DNA of 64,000 nt from Nymphaea colorata. Taxonomy: Eukaryota > Streptophyta > Magnoliopsida > Nymphaeales > Nymphaeaceae. Both the position numbers and the translations under genes were made by a program. Under the pieces are notes generated by a model, which was not told where the DNA came from, did no database searches, and was given only the letters and a program-made list of their open reading frames with translations. Where the stretch lies: the NCBI RefSeq assembly GCF_008831285.2, contig NC_045139.1, positions 19,877,912-19,941,911 of the forward strand, read 5' to 3'. The stretch's first letter is position 1. The number at the start of each line of letters is the position of its first letter. Positions 1 through 12,974 of this stretch are shown here, one piece after another.

Positions 1-1002
1 AGGTGTTACTCCATTGTCCCTAATTCTGACCGTCAGACTTCCCGAGGAAAGAGCGATTGATCTAAAGCACAATCTGAGGGTCGGGTGGTTCACACTTCAC
101 CCTCATCCATCGACACAATTAGAAGTGGTTTAGGATGGCCACTGAACATTGTACATTCACTAACTGTTTTGGCCATTTTTAACTTGCCAAGCATGTAGAA
201 ATAGGTGCAGCTTTAGCAGGTTAGAGTTAGTGTTTGAATGGCTATGTTGGTAGCTTCTTATTAGTACGTAAATGAGACCTTTAAAAAGCAAGCCTTGTCA
301 TGTTTGCCAGGCAGACATACATGAACACAAGGGATGCCGAGGCAGGAACACGTATAAAGCCAAGATGGCCATCGGTGCCATTTCAAGTAGGTTCCAGTCG
401 TTTGACTACAAGCAGACGATTGAACGCCAGACATCAAACTACAAGCACTTCTGATGCTGACCAGGTTTTGCATCAAAGATGAAACACCTAGTAAGTGCAT
501 TTGTTGGTTAACTTGTAACCAATTTCTGCCGTATAAGAAACACAAATAGGTAGGCACCATACGCCTACAAGCATGTTAATCGGATTTTGGCTTCACAATG
601 GATGAATGGCCGAGGATTGGGCAAAAAGGGGGAGGTTGGTGGCGGTCTTTGCTACTAAGCATGGCAGTCATGAGGAGTTTTCTGCACACATATATTGATT
701 CAGGGCGATGATTCTAAACCTGGTTTTGAGATGTTAGACGAAGTCGTATGTCCTCCTTCCATTGACAAAAACTGACATGAACGTCTTTTTGGATTGGTTG
801 GCTGCGTAGAATTTTGGAAGAGCGTGCCGTTTGTCATCCCAGATTGTGTAATCTGTGGGCAGTATGTGGTAGAATTTCCTTCCTCCTAATCAATCCCAGT
901 CTTAACATTACTGATATGCTCTCTTCTTTGTAAAGGCCTGATAGTTGAAGCCGGTGTGAGTTTTTCCTTTGCTTAGCAATTTTTGTATCTCATATTCTTA
1001 TC
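1..1002. other. Non-coding sequence, possibly the 3' end of an off-window plus-strand gene
   Basis: No reading frame here looks like a known protein; the short frames at 261-560 lack family motifs and start context. The sequence has mixed composition and ends in a T-rich stretch (about 940-1000) followed by AATAAA at 1003-1008. That pattern is what a plant 3' UTR looks like, so this may be the tail of a gene starting left of the window and converging on the kinase gene. This is inference only. Confidence 0.3.
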
Positions 1003-1008
1003 AATAAA
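1003..1008 (+). terminator. Possible polyadenylation signal AATAAA (plus strand)
   Basis: A canonical AATAAA follows a T-rich tract. It would serve a plus-strand transcript entering from the left edge. A single hexamer is weak evidence in AT-rich plant DNA. Confidence 0.25.
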
Positions 1009-1118
1009 GCGGTCGGAGACGTATCCTCCAGCAGAGTTGATTCAGAATCAGAAGAAAACAGAACAGATTAGAACTATTTTCAAGGATGCGGTTAGAAAGA
1101 ATGCTTGTAGTCACAATT

Positions 1119-1124
1119 TTTATT
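1119..1124 (-). terminator. Possible polyadenylation signal of the kinase gene
   Basis: Read on the minus strand this is AATAAA, about 310 bases past the kinase stop codon, a normal plant 3'-UTR length. It sits beside an A-rich run on that strand. No transcript end can be seen directly. Confidence 0.3.
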
Positions 1125-1434
1125 TTTTTTTTTAAACTCAACGAGACGTCGGGAGATATTGCGCTGACACCTATAATTACGGTACAACTTGTGTATATAT
1201 CTTTACATTCTATAACTGTTTTAGACTTCTTCCCTGCAAGAAGGGAAAAAGGCAAGGAAAAGAAACTAAATGCAACATAGAGAAACCACAATTCCCTTCA
1301 GAAGGACCTGAAAAAATGCGTGCATTACGTCTGAACCCACTGGCCAGATTCGTAAAACTTGAGTTCCCATGGCAATGATCTACCTAAGAAAATTGTTCGA
1401 GGGATGGACCCGCTGGATCATTAACCATTCTCTT

Positions 1435-4400
1435 TTATACATTTGTTGTATTTACATATGCATCCGTTTTCTTCTTGTCCCTCCAATTTTCTCCCCATAT
1501 TTTAGCCTCAGCAACTGCTCTCTCTCTATCCAAATCCCTGTTGTGGTTTATGGCATCCTTGGGGGAATAATCTTTATCTGATTCGTTCAAGTCCCATGTA
1601 ATAGCCGAGCCTCCACCTTCTTCCTTGTACATAGTCTGTCCTCCTTTGTCCTCATCAGCACCAACCCTTCGGCTCTTTCTGTCCTCCTTGACTGCTCTGA
1701 TGCCTTGAGCTGCATTGGGATCATAATTTTGATTTGCCAAAAAGGACAGAGCCGTCACTACATCTCCAATCATTGGGCGTGTGGCTGCCTGTTCTTGAAG
1801 ACACATTGCAGCCACTGCAAGTGCTTGATACAAGCCTCGCATTGGAAACTGGCCCTGTAATAGTGGATCAGCCATTTTTGGAAACTTCTTACGGTCACCA
1901 AAAAGTGGGCGAGCCTGTAAAGGCAAAATGTAGTACACAAATAGCTATCAAAATTGAGAAAAAATGGAGACATTTGCAACTACTTTCACATAAGATGTAA
2001 CGAAGATATATTTTTTCAACAATTCCTCGAGCTTGAGACCATATGCTAAAGTCAAACAGGAATTATTATCAAAAATTGGAAAAGGTAGTTGCTATCTTGA
2101 GTTCAAAAAGAATGAACTAGAGAATTGGTTTTAAAATATAGGAACACCAACAAAAGTAATACGCATATTTGCATATGCAGATGTCTAAGAGTGGAACACA
2201 GAATGAAGTTACCAAAAAGAAGAGTTAGGATTTCCATAGTTCAATCATTAGACTATCCCAGATATTCTATACTTAATTTTATTGCAGAATAGGTACATAA
2301 GCAACTAAACAGCAAAAAGTTACTTCCAGTGATTATGCTTGTATTCAGCTGATTAATGAGAACAAGAACAAATTCACAAAAGAACAGGAAGCGTGAAGTT
2401 CTAACAACTATATATGAACTAATAGACCACATTAACAAGTAAACCTCCCTTAATATAGGATAATGCAAACTGAAACAACACTCAGTAATATGTCAGTTCC
2501 AACTAAGAAGTGCACGCGGCGACTGCAGTTAATGAAGATGCAGCGCAAAAGTGAATAGGCATTTTCTAATAGCAGTTAAGTAATATCGTTAGGGCAGATT
2601 GGTACCCACACCATGTCGACACGGTAACACAGGTATGGGACACATCATGGTAGGTTTTGCATTGGATCTGGATCAGACATGATCCAAGGCGCATTAAACC
2701 CTTTCCTTTTTAACAAAATCCATGAATTTTTGTTGGATTTTGTACATTATATATATATTGTCATATTCCTGTACCCACATTTTCTAAAATTGATGTACCT
2801 GTGCATACATCACTGTATCTGCACCCATACCCATGTGACTTAGAATAGCATGTTTAATAGGAAATCCTTCAACCAAATTCTGACAAGGGCTTGTATCATG
2901 GTGCAATGCAAGCAGAACTAGAACAAATGACAGGTGCCATCAAAACTGCCAAAACATCACAGTGTTGAGAAAGGAAGTTGACTCAGTGTTGGTTCCTTAT
3001 AGACGAAAGACTAATAACAATAGAAAAACAAAACCTTCATGGTGACTATCTTAGCATATTTTCAGGTTTTCTACTTACTTACAATTGTTCATATAATCAT
3101 TGTGCATGAGGCAAACCAGCAATGAGAGGCATTTCAATAAGTATCAAAGAGAAAGTAAATGTCATAGTTATGATCAAGAAAAGATATAATAAGAAAGGAC
3201 ACCAGGTGAAGTCATTACCCACTGAACAAGGTTCTGTTCAGGTTGCGGTCTTGTAGAATCAATTGCCTTTCTTCCTGTAATGAGCTCCAGAAAAACCACA
3301 CCAAAACTGTAGACATCAGATTTGACTGTAAGCTGTCCAGTCATGGCATATTCAGGAGCACAGTAACCATATGTTCCCATCACCCTAGTGGAGACATGAG
3401 ACTTGTCCCCAGTTGGACCAAGTTTTGCAAGACCAAAATCAGAGAGCTTTGGGTGGAAACCTTCACCCAGTAGTATGTTGGATGATTTAAAGTCTCTATA
3501 TATGACAGGAGGATTTGCTTTGTCATGCAGGTACTCCAATCCTTTGGCTGCACCAGCAGCAATTTTCATTCTTGTGTTCCAGTCCAGTGGTTCTTTGTCA
3601 GGAGGGAGGTCTACATTAGAACAAGAAAACAAGTCGTTTGTGAATAAAAGACAACCATCGGCTGCTTGAAATTTTGAATACTGCTAAAATCCAGCAAGAA
3701 CCAGATGACAATAGCAAAAAATATTTTAATGCTTCAAGATTTACTTACCTACAGCTAAATTGACATAGCAGAAAGTATTTAGTAAACTAGATCATGAACC
3801 AAAACAATGAGATAAGAAAAATATTTGCAATCATCAGTACAATTGTGGAGATATTTGCTGTACAGAGAGCATAAGCCATAATTATAAAACCTCAACCAAG
3901 AAATAATGTTATCAATTATCAAACAAATGCACTTCAAACACAAAGGCCTTCATGTGTGATACACAGAATCAGCAATGTAGACATGGTTACAATAGCTTCA
4001 TGCAAGTAAAATGTATAAAGAAAGTCCTACTTTTTCACCATTTCTCATGGTTTGGCTGTAAGTTTCATGAACTGCATGATAGACAGAGAGGAGCCAATGC
4101 TGACTTCAACCAGCATCATCAGAAGATACATTCATTCTGCCTAACATGTTTTCTTCTTCGATATCACCACAGAAGTGTGAACCACATGAATTTCAGCAAT
4201 ATTTTCATGGGAAGTAAAAACTGCAATTAGGAGTGAACTTCATTAAGGCTAGCTCAATATGCATACCTATTACCACAAAGAACATTTGCATTGTTATTTC
4301 CATTTCACAGATGCAACAAAACTTAAGAACTGTCAGCACTCTCCATTAGATCTCATCTTTTATCAAGTCTGATTACATGATAAGAGATTAAAGATGAGCC

Positions 4401-7174
4401 ATTCTTTGCAGTTTGGCACAATAAAGAGAGAACATTTTATGTCAAAAAGGCGACGTTTCACAAGTGAAAAGCAAAATCCATGTATTCATGATTCCAAAAA
4501 ATGCATCTCAATAGATCTTCTTCGACAGTTTCAGCCTTTCAGGTATGGTAATGGAATTGTGGTGCCCATTCTATAATTTAGAGGATTCAGGAATCAAGAA
4601 GCAATCAGGATACTCTAAGAAACCCTACAGGAAGAAAATTCTACATCAGCATAAGAACCAGAATTTCTAAAAGAGCACAGATGCTTGGAAAAAACCATGA
4701 TCCCTAGGCATATGAAGCAAGATAAGTAAGGAAACTGAGATTTTCAAATTTGGGAATCAGGATAGTAAATCTTGGGAGGTCCTAAGCGAATGGAGATTTG
4801 AAATATTTGATTCAGGATTTCTGCACTTGCATAGGAATTGGGATTTCTCTTCTCATGGAAACCGTGATTCCTACTGGTCGGAATTTGGAAGCCAGGATGG
4901 GAAATCGAGATTCCCATGTTTCAAGATAGCTTTATAATGGATTGCAACTGTATGTGATTAGGTATTTCAATCTGTGTTCCTTTGTAGCATATATATACTC
5001 TGGGATTCTACTACTATGTTCCTTGACCTTTGATAATAGCATTAGTAAATGAGGCAACAATCTGAAAGTGCAACACCCAGTACACTACATAAATAACCCA
5101 AGACGGCAGAATTACAAAAAAAGTTAATTATACTGAAATTGCAATGAAAGTCCAAATATGCAGTTTATAGGACCAATGCAACTTAATGTACCAAAGAAAG
5201 AAAGGGAGGAAGCAAAGGAAGAATGTGATTTTCTAGTCCAAAGTGATCCATGTTCCAGTCTAACCATATTCCAGGAAATTTGTGGGCTCCATGGACAGAG
5301 GAAAAGAAAAACAACAAATCCATTGTATCCAGAAGCACACCATGTATACAGACACCTTCTCAGAATTAATAACCAAAATTAGGTGTATCCATATAATCCT
5401 GCAACTTGACACCGTCAACTGCAGAAACCAACATTCATTGCATTTCTTATGCATGATCACAGAGCATATGATGAAAACTTCATGTGTAACTGAACTGCTG
5501 AAAATGATAAAAACCTACCACCTTTTCCCTAGATACTATAAATAGTCGGATAGAAAAACTTCCAGATACATGTGAGAACAGCGGCCACCACCAGACCTCA
5601 ATTCATGAAAGAAAGCTTTTGAGTTGGCAAGTCTAACTCAAAAGGTTTTAGATGCTAAATACAGAAATGACACTTTTGTTAAGATACAAGGGGCAGACAA
5701 GACATGAACCTTATTATAAGTAATATCATTAAGACAAAAAGGACCATCTATTACAGGATAGAAGTTAGAAATCTCATCACCCTTGAGGCTTCGTCAACCC
5801 AAAAAGAAGTCCAAAAAGAGCTTCCAGTATAAAAAAAGCCTTATGGACGAGCACGGAAAACAAACAAAGCTCCTCAGTTATGCAACCATTTCCTTTCCAT
5901 CACATGTGGGAATATTAACAAACAAAATTAAAAACCTAATTGTTATGAGAAGCCAAATCCAAACAATGAAGTACCAAACCAATGCATTGATAAAGGCTTA
6001 TAAACATAGTTACAGTCATACCATGCAAATGATCTTCCAAGGACCCCAACGGCATGAATTCATACACAAGAAGGCGTTGGTCCCCCTCGGCACAATATCC
6101 GATCAAATTCACAAGATTAGGATGATGTAAAAGGCTAAGCATGAGAACCTCCACTAGGAATTCCCTGTTCCCCTGTAGTCCATTTCTGTCCAGTTGTTTT
6201 ACAGCAACAATCTGATATCACAGACAAGCCAAAATAAACACAAAATAGCGTTAGAATAATGACCACTTTTCCATCAGATCTAAAGCACCACCATATATGA
6301 CCACTTTTCCATCAGATCTAAAGCACCACCATATCTAAAATCAACAATGAAAGGTTAAATTCATCAAGAACACGTCATAAAATTGCCAATTATGTTCGAC
6401 CGCTACCTGCCCTGTACTTTCGAGTCGACCTTTATAAACCCGTCCAAATCCACCTTCCCCCAGAAGACAATCCTGTCTGAAGTTATTCGTCACCCCAGCG
6501 AGCTCGCGAAATGTGAACGTCGTCGCTGCAATTTTATTCACTTCAGGCCGTTCGTTGGGACCTGGAATTCCCCTCGTCGGGGCAGAGAGTGGCCTCGGGT
6601 ATAACTTCTCTGTTCCTTCGATTGACAAACAAAAACAAAGTAAGCAACACAATTTCACGCTCATGAAGAAACGAGTTTCAATATCATTACTCGCTTCCCA
6701 CGTGACACCATCAAAACCAAACCTTCCGAGAAAACCAAAAAAAAAAAAATGAAGAAGAAGAAGAAGAAGAAGAAGAATTCAGTGTGAACACCTCGTATCT
6801 TTAAAAACAAAGTCTCCTTATAATTCGATCCCACAAAACTACCAAAATCCTTTACGATCAAGCCACAAACAAAATTCAACAAAAAGGAAAAAAGAATCGT
6901 TCAGGAAACGTGAAATCAACCAAAGACACCAACTCCAATCGATAATGATCCGACCAACGAAAACGAAGTGCCACCTAAAAGCACGAAATTCTCCTCTGAA
7001 ATCCCGAAACCAAGAGATACCAAGCACATTTTTTTTCCGGCGCAAAGAACAGCACCCACCTGCAGAAATCCTCGAAGCATAAGCCGACACGGATGGAGGT
7101 CCCTCCTTCTTGACCTCCTCGACGTTCTTAACATGAAAATCCTCCTGGGAGTCAAAGCAAGGGAAACAGCCCAT
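1435..7174 (-). CDS. PBS1/PBL27-type receptor-like cytoplasmic kinase (RLCK subfamily VII), five exons
   Basis: Exons, each bounded by GT-AG: 7174-7060, 6615-6407, 6211-6022, 3610-3219, 1914-1435. The phases join cleanly to a 461-residue protein. The start is the ATG giving MGCFPCF, a myristoylation (Gly2) plus palmitoylation (Cys3, Cys6) signal for membrane anchoring; an in-frame ATG lies one codon upstream. Kinase features seen: glycine loop GEGGFG (91-96), VAVK with Lys113, catalytic YRDFK (209-213), DFG (229-231), then GDKSHVS (239-245), the site where the bacterial protease AvrPphB cuts PBS1. The tail ends in an [14 protein letters not shown] type motif, closer to PBL27, while the N-terminus is closer to PBS1. 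Length fits the family (PBS1 is 456 aa). Known family role: phosphorylation downstream of pattern receptors in immunity. Introns 3 (2.4 kb) and 4 (1.3 kb) are long. All key residues are present, so the gene is probably functional. Which paralogue it is cannot be settled here. Confidence 0.95.
6261..6335. repeat. 38-bp tandem duplication in kinase intron 2
   Basis: Two nearly identical copies of a unit beginning GACCACTTTTCCATCAGATC start at 6261 and 6299. The near identity indicates a recent slippage or repair duplication. It lies inside the 195-base intron between exons 2 and 3 and leaves the splice sites intact. Confidence 0.9.
6751..6776. repeat. GAA microsatellite in kinase intron 1
   Basis: About nine GAA units follow an A-run (6737-6749). 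On the coding strand this is a TTC tract upstream of the exon 2 acceptor. Confidence 0.9.
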
Positions 7175-7560
7175 CATGCGACCGTCTTCTCCCAATGCAG
7201 AATGTAGCAATCCTGATAGCCACGAATGGGACGACTGCACCATCTATCCTCCCATCGCCTGCAAGTCCGCCGGAGACTCAACCTTGCCTTCAAATCGACG
7301 CATCACCAATTAAATACTCCGCGCGGAGTGAAGGCACATCACAACCAAATCAAAGCAAACATGTCAAAGCATCTTCCTCCTCACCACCACTGTTCACTCC
7401 CTCTGAATTTAAGAGAAATATTTACTCCCTCTCTCTCTCTTTTGAAAGAAGGAAGTCAACCGGTCGAGTTGAGTGACCTGTATCAAGATGGCCTGTTCTT
7501 GTGCCCCCTCTTTCTCCCCTCTCCTCTCTCTCTCTTCCTAACAAGGAAGTCGCTCAGGAG
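7175..7560 (-). promoter_or_regulatory. Presumed 5' UTR and proximal promoter of the kinase gene
   Basis: This is the sequence immediately upstream of the kinase ATG on the minus strand. It carries two CT-rich stretches (about 7425-7441 and 7511-7540), which read as GA-rich on the gene strand, like the GAGA elements common near plant transcription starts. No TATA box or start site can be assigned with confidence. Confidence 0.4.
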
Positions 7561-9360
7561 GATGAGCGGGGCAGTTCGGAGGATTGCTTTTTTTTCCTTG
7601 ATATCCGTTACTAGATCTCCTTCTAGAGTTCGATACAGTGGGTCGATTTGTCAGGTTTGGCGTCGGGGTTTAGCTTAATAGTGAAAGCGACCAACTAATT
7701 TTCCAGCGGCAAAACAAAAATGTCAATCGCTTGAGTCTTCAAAATATCGGTTTATTTTGTTTTCTATTTTTGGTTTCTGAAAATTTTGAGTAATCTTCTG
7801 TCCTTTTCTTCTCCAAAAGTCCGAACAAGATTTTCGACGCCCGCCGCACTAAAGAATAAAACGAACTGGAACTTCTTCTACAGTGAAAAAAAATAATAAA
7901 GCAGTCACATTTTTATGAAAATCACTCGATTTTATTTTTAGATCTTCGATTTCCAATATCGAGATTAACGAGCCTTTTGTTTATAAAAAGAACCTGCAAA
8001 AATATCCGCTTCTTGTGGTGTTAGTCATATGATTTTTCAAAATCAAGCCTTTTGTTTTTCCATACTATTGATATTACTTTTCCATATTTTCTTATGTTTT
8101 GATTCACCAATAATTTCCTGCAGTTTCCTTTTTTTTTATATATATAAAGACCGATTTTAAAGCAGGACAATATATTTTTATTAATTTTTATGTACAGAAA
8201 ATGTACATTTTCTCAGTAGCATTATAAACAATTCAAGGAATCTATTTACTTCGAACAAAAATCACAAAAAAATCGACAGGTCGCTGTCTTTCCTGTCGTT
8301 CTAATAATGTAATAAAAACACCACTTACTCTTTTGCTACAGAAATGTTTATGCATCACGAGACTGACTAGGGGTCGACCCGAAGTCGAAGTCGAACTATG
8401 GTAGGATGAACGATTTGGATCAACCGGCCAACCAATAGGAGCCTTCTTGTTTTCCGGTAAAAATTACGACAATAAGTTGGTCGGACCAGAAGACGGATCC
8501 TCCCAGACTCGAATCTGGATCCAATCCTGAACGAAATTATTGCCTTGGAACTTTATGTTTTGGCTTCTTTCTATCAAGTTTAATATACCCTTGAAGTTAT
8601 ATGGTAGATTTCGTAAAGATCCATGAAATATGTTTATGTTCTTGTGCAGGAAACGTTTCTTAGATCATTAAAAAAAAAAAAAATCAGAACTTTCTCGGAA
8701 CTATTGAGTTCTTAGATACTACAAGAAATAATTTATACAATTTGATACTTCTGTAGCTCAAAACTCTCATACTTAAATATGAATTTCTTTTTTACTTTTA
8801 CCGCGGATGAAAAATTATGTCGTCAAGACTAATAGTCTACCGGATGCCAACTCACCCACATGTATCCGATCGCTCTCAGCACGTCCTCCTTCGATCCAGC
8901 CGATCTACTTATTGGTGTTGTCCTGAATCGGACAATAGCATGGGGCATTCCCGTATCGGCCGAATCAGCCAACTGTATCAGTTTTAATTTGCGAGCAAGA
9001 CATCGATAAAAACTTATTTTTTAAGTTAAAAAAAAAAAAAAAACAAAGGTTCATTTCTGAAAATGCAATTTGGAACGGCTCGCACCCGATTCCGATATTC
9101 ACAAAGTAGGGGCCCATTCGCTTTCATGCGTCCAGCTCACAAACGGTTGTCGGTTCACGAGAACCCCATTTTCATTCTTCATAGAAAGAGACGAGACCCA
9201 TCAAGATTTCACAGGAAAGGGTCTGATTTTGCATGTGAATCCTTTGATTCAATCATCATGAGAAGACAGTGCCCGCTGGATCTTACTTTCTCGCATTCAT
9301 TTTATTTTAAGGCGAATTCTCTGAATTTGCAACCTCTTGTAGTTTTTGCATGATTTTTTA
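7561..9360. other. AT-rich intergenic DNA, no gene seen
   Basis: Mostly AT-rich spacer with A-runs (for example 8670-8683 and 9028-9042). Open frames such as 9063-9353 are short, lack recognisable motifs and look like chance frames. Confidence 0.6.
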
Positions 9361-9645
9361 AGGGGGTGTTTGGATGACACTTCAAAACCAGGTTTTTTGT
9401 ATGCAAAACTTGGTTTTACCTACAAAACCAGGTTTGTGAAGTGTTTGGGCGCCATCCAATCTGGATAATTTCTCAGTTGTAACAAAACCTGGTTTTATAA
9501 ATGAGTTATTTGAAAAACCAGGTTTTCGATGTATCACCCAAACAAAAAAACTAACTTCTTAAAACTCATTAAAAAATTTGTTTTTCATAAAACCTAGTTT
9601 TGGCAAAACTGAGTTAGAGAGGATGGTGTCATCCAAACGGCCCCT
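9361..9645. mobile_element. 285-bp MITE with 20-bp terminal inverted repeats
   Basis: The left end AGGGGGTGTTTGGATGACAC matches the reverse complement of the right end, AGGGGCCGTTTGGATGACAC, at 18 of 20 positions. The interior has no coding capacity and carries several copies of a short palindrome, AAAACC-(A/T)-GGTTTT, in both halves. The GGGG(N)GTTTGG start is common in plant Tourist/PIF-like and hAT-like MITEs. Flanks (ATTTTTTA left, CAATATTT right) show no convincing target duplication, so the superfamily is unresolved. Confidence 0.8.
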
Positions 9646-11742
9646 CAATATTTATTGTTGTGAAAGTTAAGGCATGAACTATATACTAAGGTCCTTCCAA
9701 GCTACATATTGAGAAATTTTACCAAAGCTTCCATTCTTCTACTTGTGAACCTTTTGAATCAATGAACAAAATAACTGAGTTCCTTTGCAAAGCATCAAGT
9801 TTGAAAAAAGAAAGAAAACCCTGCTTTGATGCTAAATAATTCTTTTTTTTTTTTTTCATATATCCACAATAACTCCAAGAACTACATCTACAGACTACCA
9901 CTCTAATAGAAAACGGTATGCCGGCACTATCGACTAATGAATGATCCGAAACAGTTAGCCTTCGTATAATGTTAGCTGGTGTCAATCCTGTATCAACCGA
10001 CATGGTCCTTTATTTGATAAGGTGATAAAGAAAATGTATGTTGTATTTTGTCACTCAACTGTATGGCCAATGCATAGGAGCCAATACAAAAGTCTCTCTC
10101 AGGTTTCTTATTTAGAATTAATCGGTAATATAGACAACACGCAACTTGCGACGGAGCTCATTTCTGGTAGGGTGGTAAGGGGAGGGCTGTATAACGTAAT
10201 TGGTCAGATTAAAAGGCTTTAAAATGGCAAGTTCTAGTTCGATTCTCATAATATTTTTAAGTCTTAATAGGTAGAGTGTGATATCTAAGTTGAAGGATGC
10301 ATGCATCGATGATATTGATGCAGCTTAAGATTAACCCCGAAAGAAGCAACGTATGTAAAGTAAGTTAAATAAAGGTGATCGATCTTTGTACTTTGAAAAA
10401 TAAAAAAATAAAGAAAGGGAAAAGTGTCAACATTAGAAGTTAAAAGGTCAAATATTACAACTAATCTAACGAAATTCTTCGAAGCCTGTCAAGCTACCCC
10501 TGTTTTGAGGTACACGACAAATTTGGGAATTTAAATTTTCTTCCATTTGACTAAGAATTCGAATACATGCTTTTATTCTAGAGAAACATGGACATTTAGG
10601 AAACCGACTTGCTTTGGATGCATGGTTAATATGGGACAATCGACCTTTTAAACTAAGTCAAATGCGAAAATGTCTTGTGGTGTTGGAGAGTGAGAAAAAA
10701 AAGCGGTATTTTATCATTGATTTCTTGTATATAAAGCAAGTAAATAAGACAATGTATAATGTTCACATTGATCTACAATGCATGCGACAAGAAATCCCTA
10801 TCAATCATGCTTCGAAATTAGTTACCATAGGTGCAAAATCCATAATATTGCGATAACTTGGAAAATCCCAAATATCATAATTTCCCAGCGTCCTAGATAA
10901 ACAGAGACTAGCAGTGCTCTCAAGGGAGTTAGGGCTTGAATTATCCCTTTGAGAAAGAAAGAAATAAAAAAAAAAAAAGGAAACGAAGAATTCAATTGCA
11001 GTCATCATCCTAATCCCACATACTCTGTTGGTTAGCTAGAGATATTAAACAACCTGGCTATCAACTTTTTTATAAAGAGTGAACCCAAATTTCCTCAAAT
11101 TTGTGCTTTCCCAAAAAGCAAGCACTAGAACTTGTGGAGTCTAAAACAAGCTACGCTTGGGCCCATGTTAATTTGGATGAATTTGAAGCACGACCAAGTT
11201 CAGGAACTCTTTACAATTCCTAGAGGACTAAAGTGCTGGAACAATACCTAACAAAATTTTGCCGTCAATCACTTGGCCCGTAAGGCTGCAACTTTTAAAT
11301 TGTCAGAACATGCGTTGATCCAACTCCCCTATGGGACCAAACCCTAATAATCACCTCAACCATGCATTCAAACGCACATTCCACCGACACACCCTGCAGA
11401 CATAATTAGTTTTAATTAAAAAAAAAAAGTAAAGTGAGTTTAAATCAGTAGCGGAGTCAGAAAAATTTTCTGGAAAGACACTCTTCATAGATTTTCATAT
11501 CGAAAGGAAAGGAGCATTCTTATGCATAACAGCGCAAATAATTAAAAATATTCTTTCGCCAAATTTTAGATTCTCGGTTACATAATATTTTAAGAAAGTA
11601 AGCTAACAGGTTATGTAGTTCAATCTGTTGGGTGTGACACAAGTGGGTAGTGACCTAATCTCAATCTTAGGTAGAAATGCAAGAGCAACATTAAGAGAAA
11701 ATATCTACTATTATTACTACTTTAGCTCTAATCCACAATTGG

Positions 11743-11796
<54 letters not shown>

Positions 11797-12536
11797 ACTA
11801 GCTCTGCCTTGTGGTTGCACAAAGGTAGGTCAAAAGCTGGTCCATGAACGCGGCGGGGTTTGGTCTTCAACCGACGGTGTAAGTTCAGATCTAAGGATGA
11901 TTTAAAATTCTTTTTTCTTTAATGTAAGCACTACCATGTGAAAAAGTGGATTTGAGAGATTCAATTTATGGCCAAAACCTTATATGTTTGAGGTTGGATG
12001 GAAGGAAGCTCGATATTAAATTGTTGGATTTGTGATTCCTAACTAATCTCAAATCACCTTGAATCACATATTTCGAGACCATCAAACATCTCCTAAAGTG
12101 CACCAGATTTATTAAATCTGCACTACAATGCAAACATCAACTTGCATGCTTAATGACTAAGTTGCCCCTGATGCTGAATACCATAATTTTAATGTGGAAT
12201 GTGGGAAACTCGATCGATGAAACAACCAATGGATATGGGGCAAAATTGTAAATACAAGGGGTGGGAGGGAGGCAACCGTTTGCAGGAAGTTGTTCAGCAC
12301 ACGTGGGACCGGAGACGCAGTTTTGCTCCTTCGAGTCCACGCGGTTCAGAGAAGAACCGAGCAATGCATGACGTTCTCACCACTAAGGAGGGGTGCCGCA
12401 GTGCAACTAATGACAGCAAGCAGCAAGAGTTGGCCCTTCAGGGTCATGGTTCTTGGACAGCGACAAGGGCTTCAAACAATAGACCTCAAATTTTGGATCC
12501 CAAAACCCGCGTAGTAGTAAGTGCCTCCATGCTACG
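9646..12536. other. Intergenic DNA, no gene seen
   Basis: AT-rich spacer. Short frames at 9719-10003, 10614-10856 and 12199-12552 show no family motif. A (TA)n tract lies at 11747-11794. A phrase at about 11448-11475 (AGTAGCGGAGTCAGAAAA) resembles one near 33726-33755 and may be a repeat remnant. Confidence 0.6.
11747..11794. repeat. (AT)24 microsatellite
   Basis: An uninterrupted 48-base AT repeat, perfectly self-complementary and therefore able to form a cruciform. It is likely length-polymorphic. Confidence 0.97.
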
Positions 12537-12974
12537 TAGGGCTGCACACTAGCCAGCCGAGCTTGGCCAGTTTGAGTCACTCAAAAGACTTGAACCTCGA
12601 GTTTGGCTCGAATTCGAGTCGAGCTCTTTACAGCAAGCTCGAGCTCAATCAGACTACACAAAATCGAGTTCAAACTTACTCGTTTAACCTATTTAACTTG
12701 TTTAGGCATTAACTTGTGTAAGTATTAACTAGTTTACCTTGTGTAACTCGTAAAAAATTTTTTACCCTAAAAGTTTAAAACCGTGATTCGGTGAACTGGT
12801 TTTGGCAATATTATATAGAGTATTGGTCTGAGAGTCGAGTCGAGGTCGAGTATAAAGGACTCGAGTTCCTGAAGTTCGAACTCAACTCATTTATCGCTTC
12901 GAGTATTTTTGTAAGTCGAGCACGAGCCGAGTTTTAGTCGATCCTAAGTTGGCTCGGCTTATTGTGCAGCCCTA
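12537..12974. mobile_element. 438-bp hAT-type MITE
   Basis: The left end TAGGGCTGCACACTAGCC pairs with the reverse complement of the right end, TAGGGCTGCACAATAAGCC. Flanking 8-mers ATGCTACG (12529-12536) and ATGCTAGT (12975-12982) match at six of eight positions, as expected for an aged hAT target duplication. The interior has repeated CTCGAG and GAGTCGAG words near both ends and no reading frame, so it is non-autonomous. The TAGGGNTG start is typical of hAT MITEs in plants. Confidence 0.85.
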
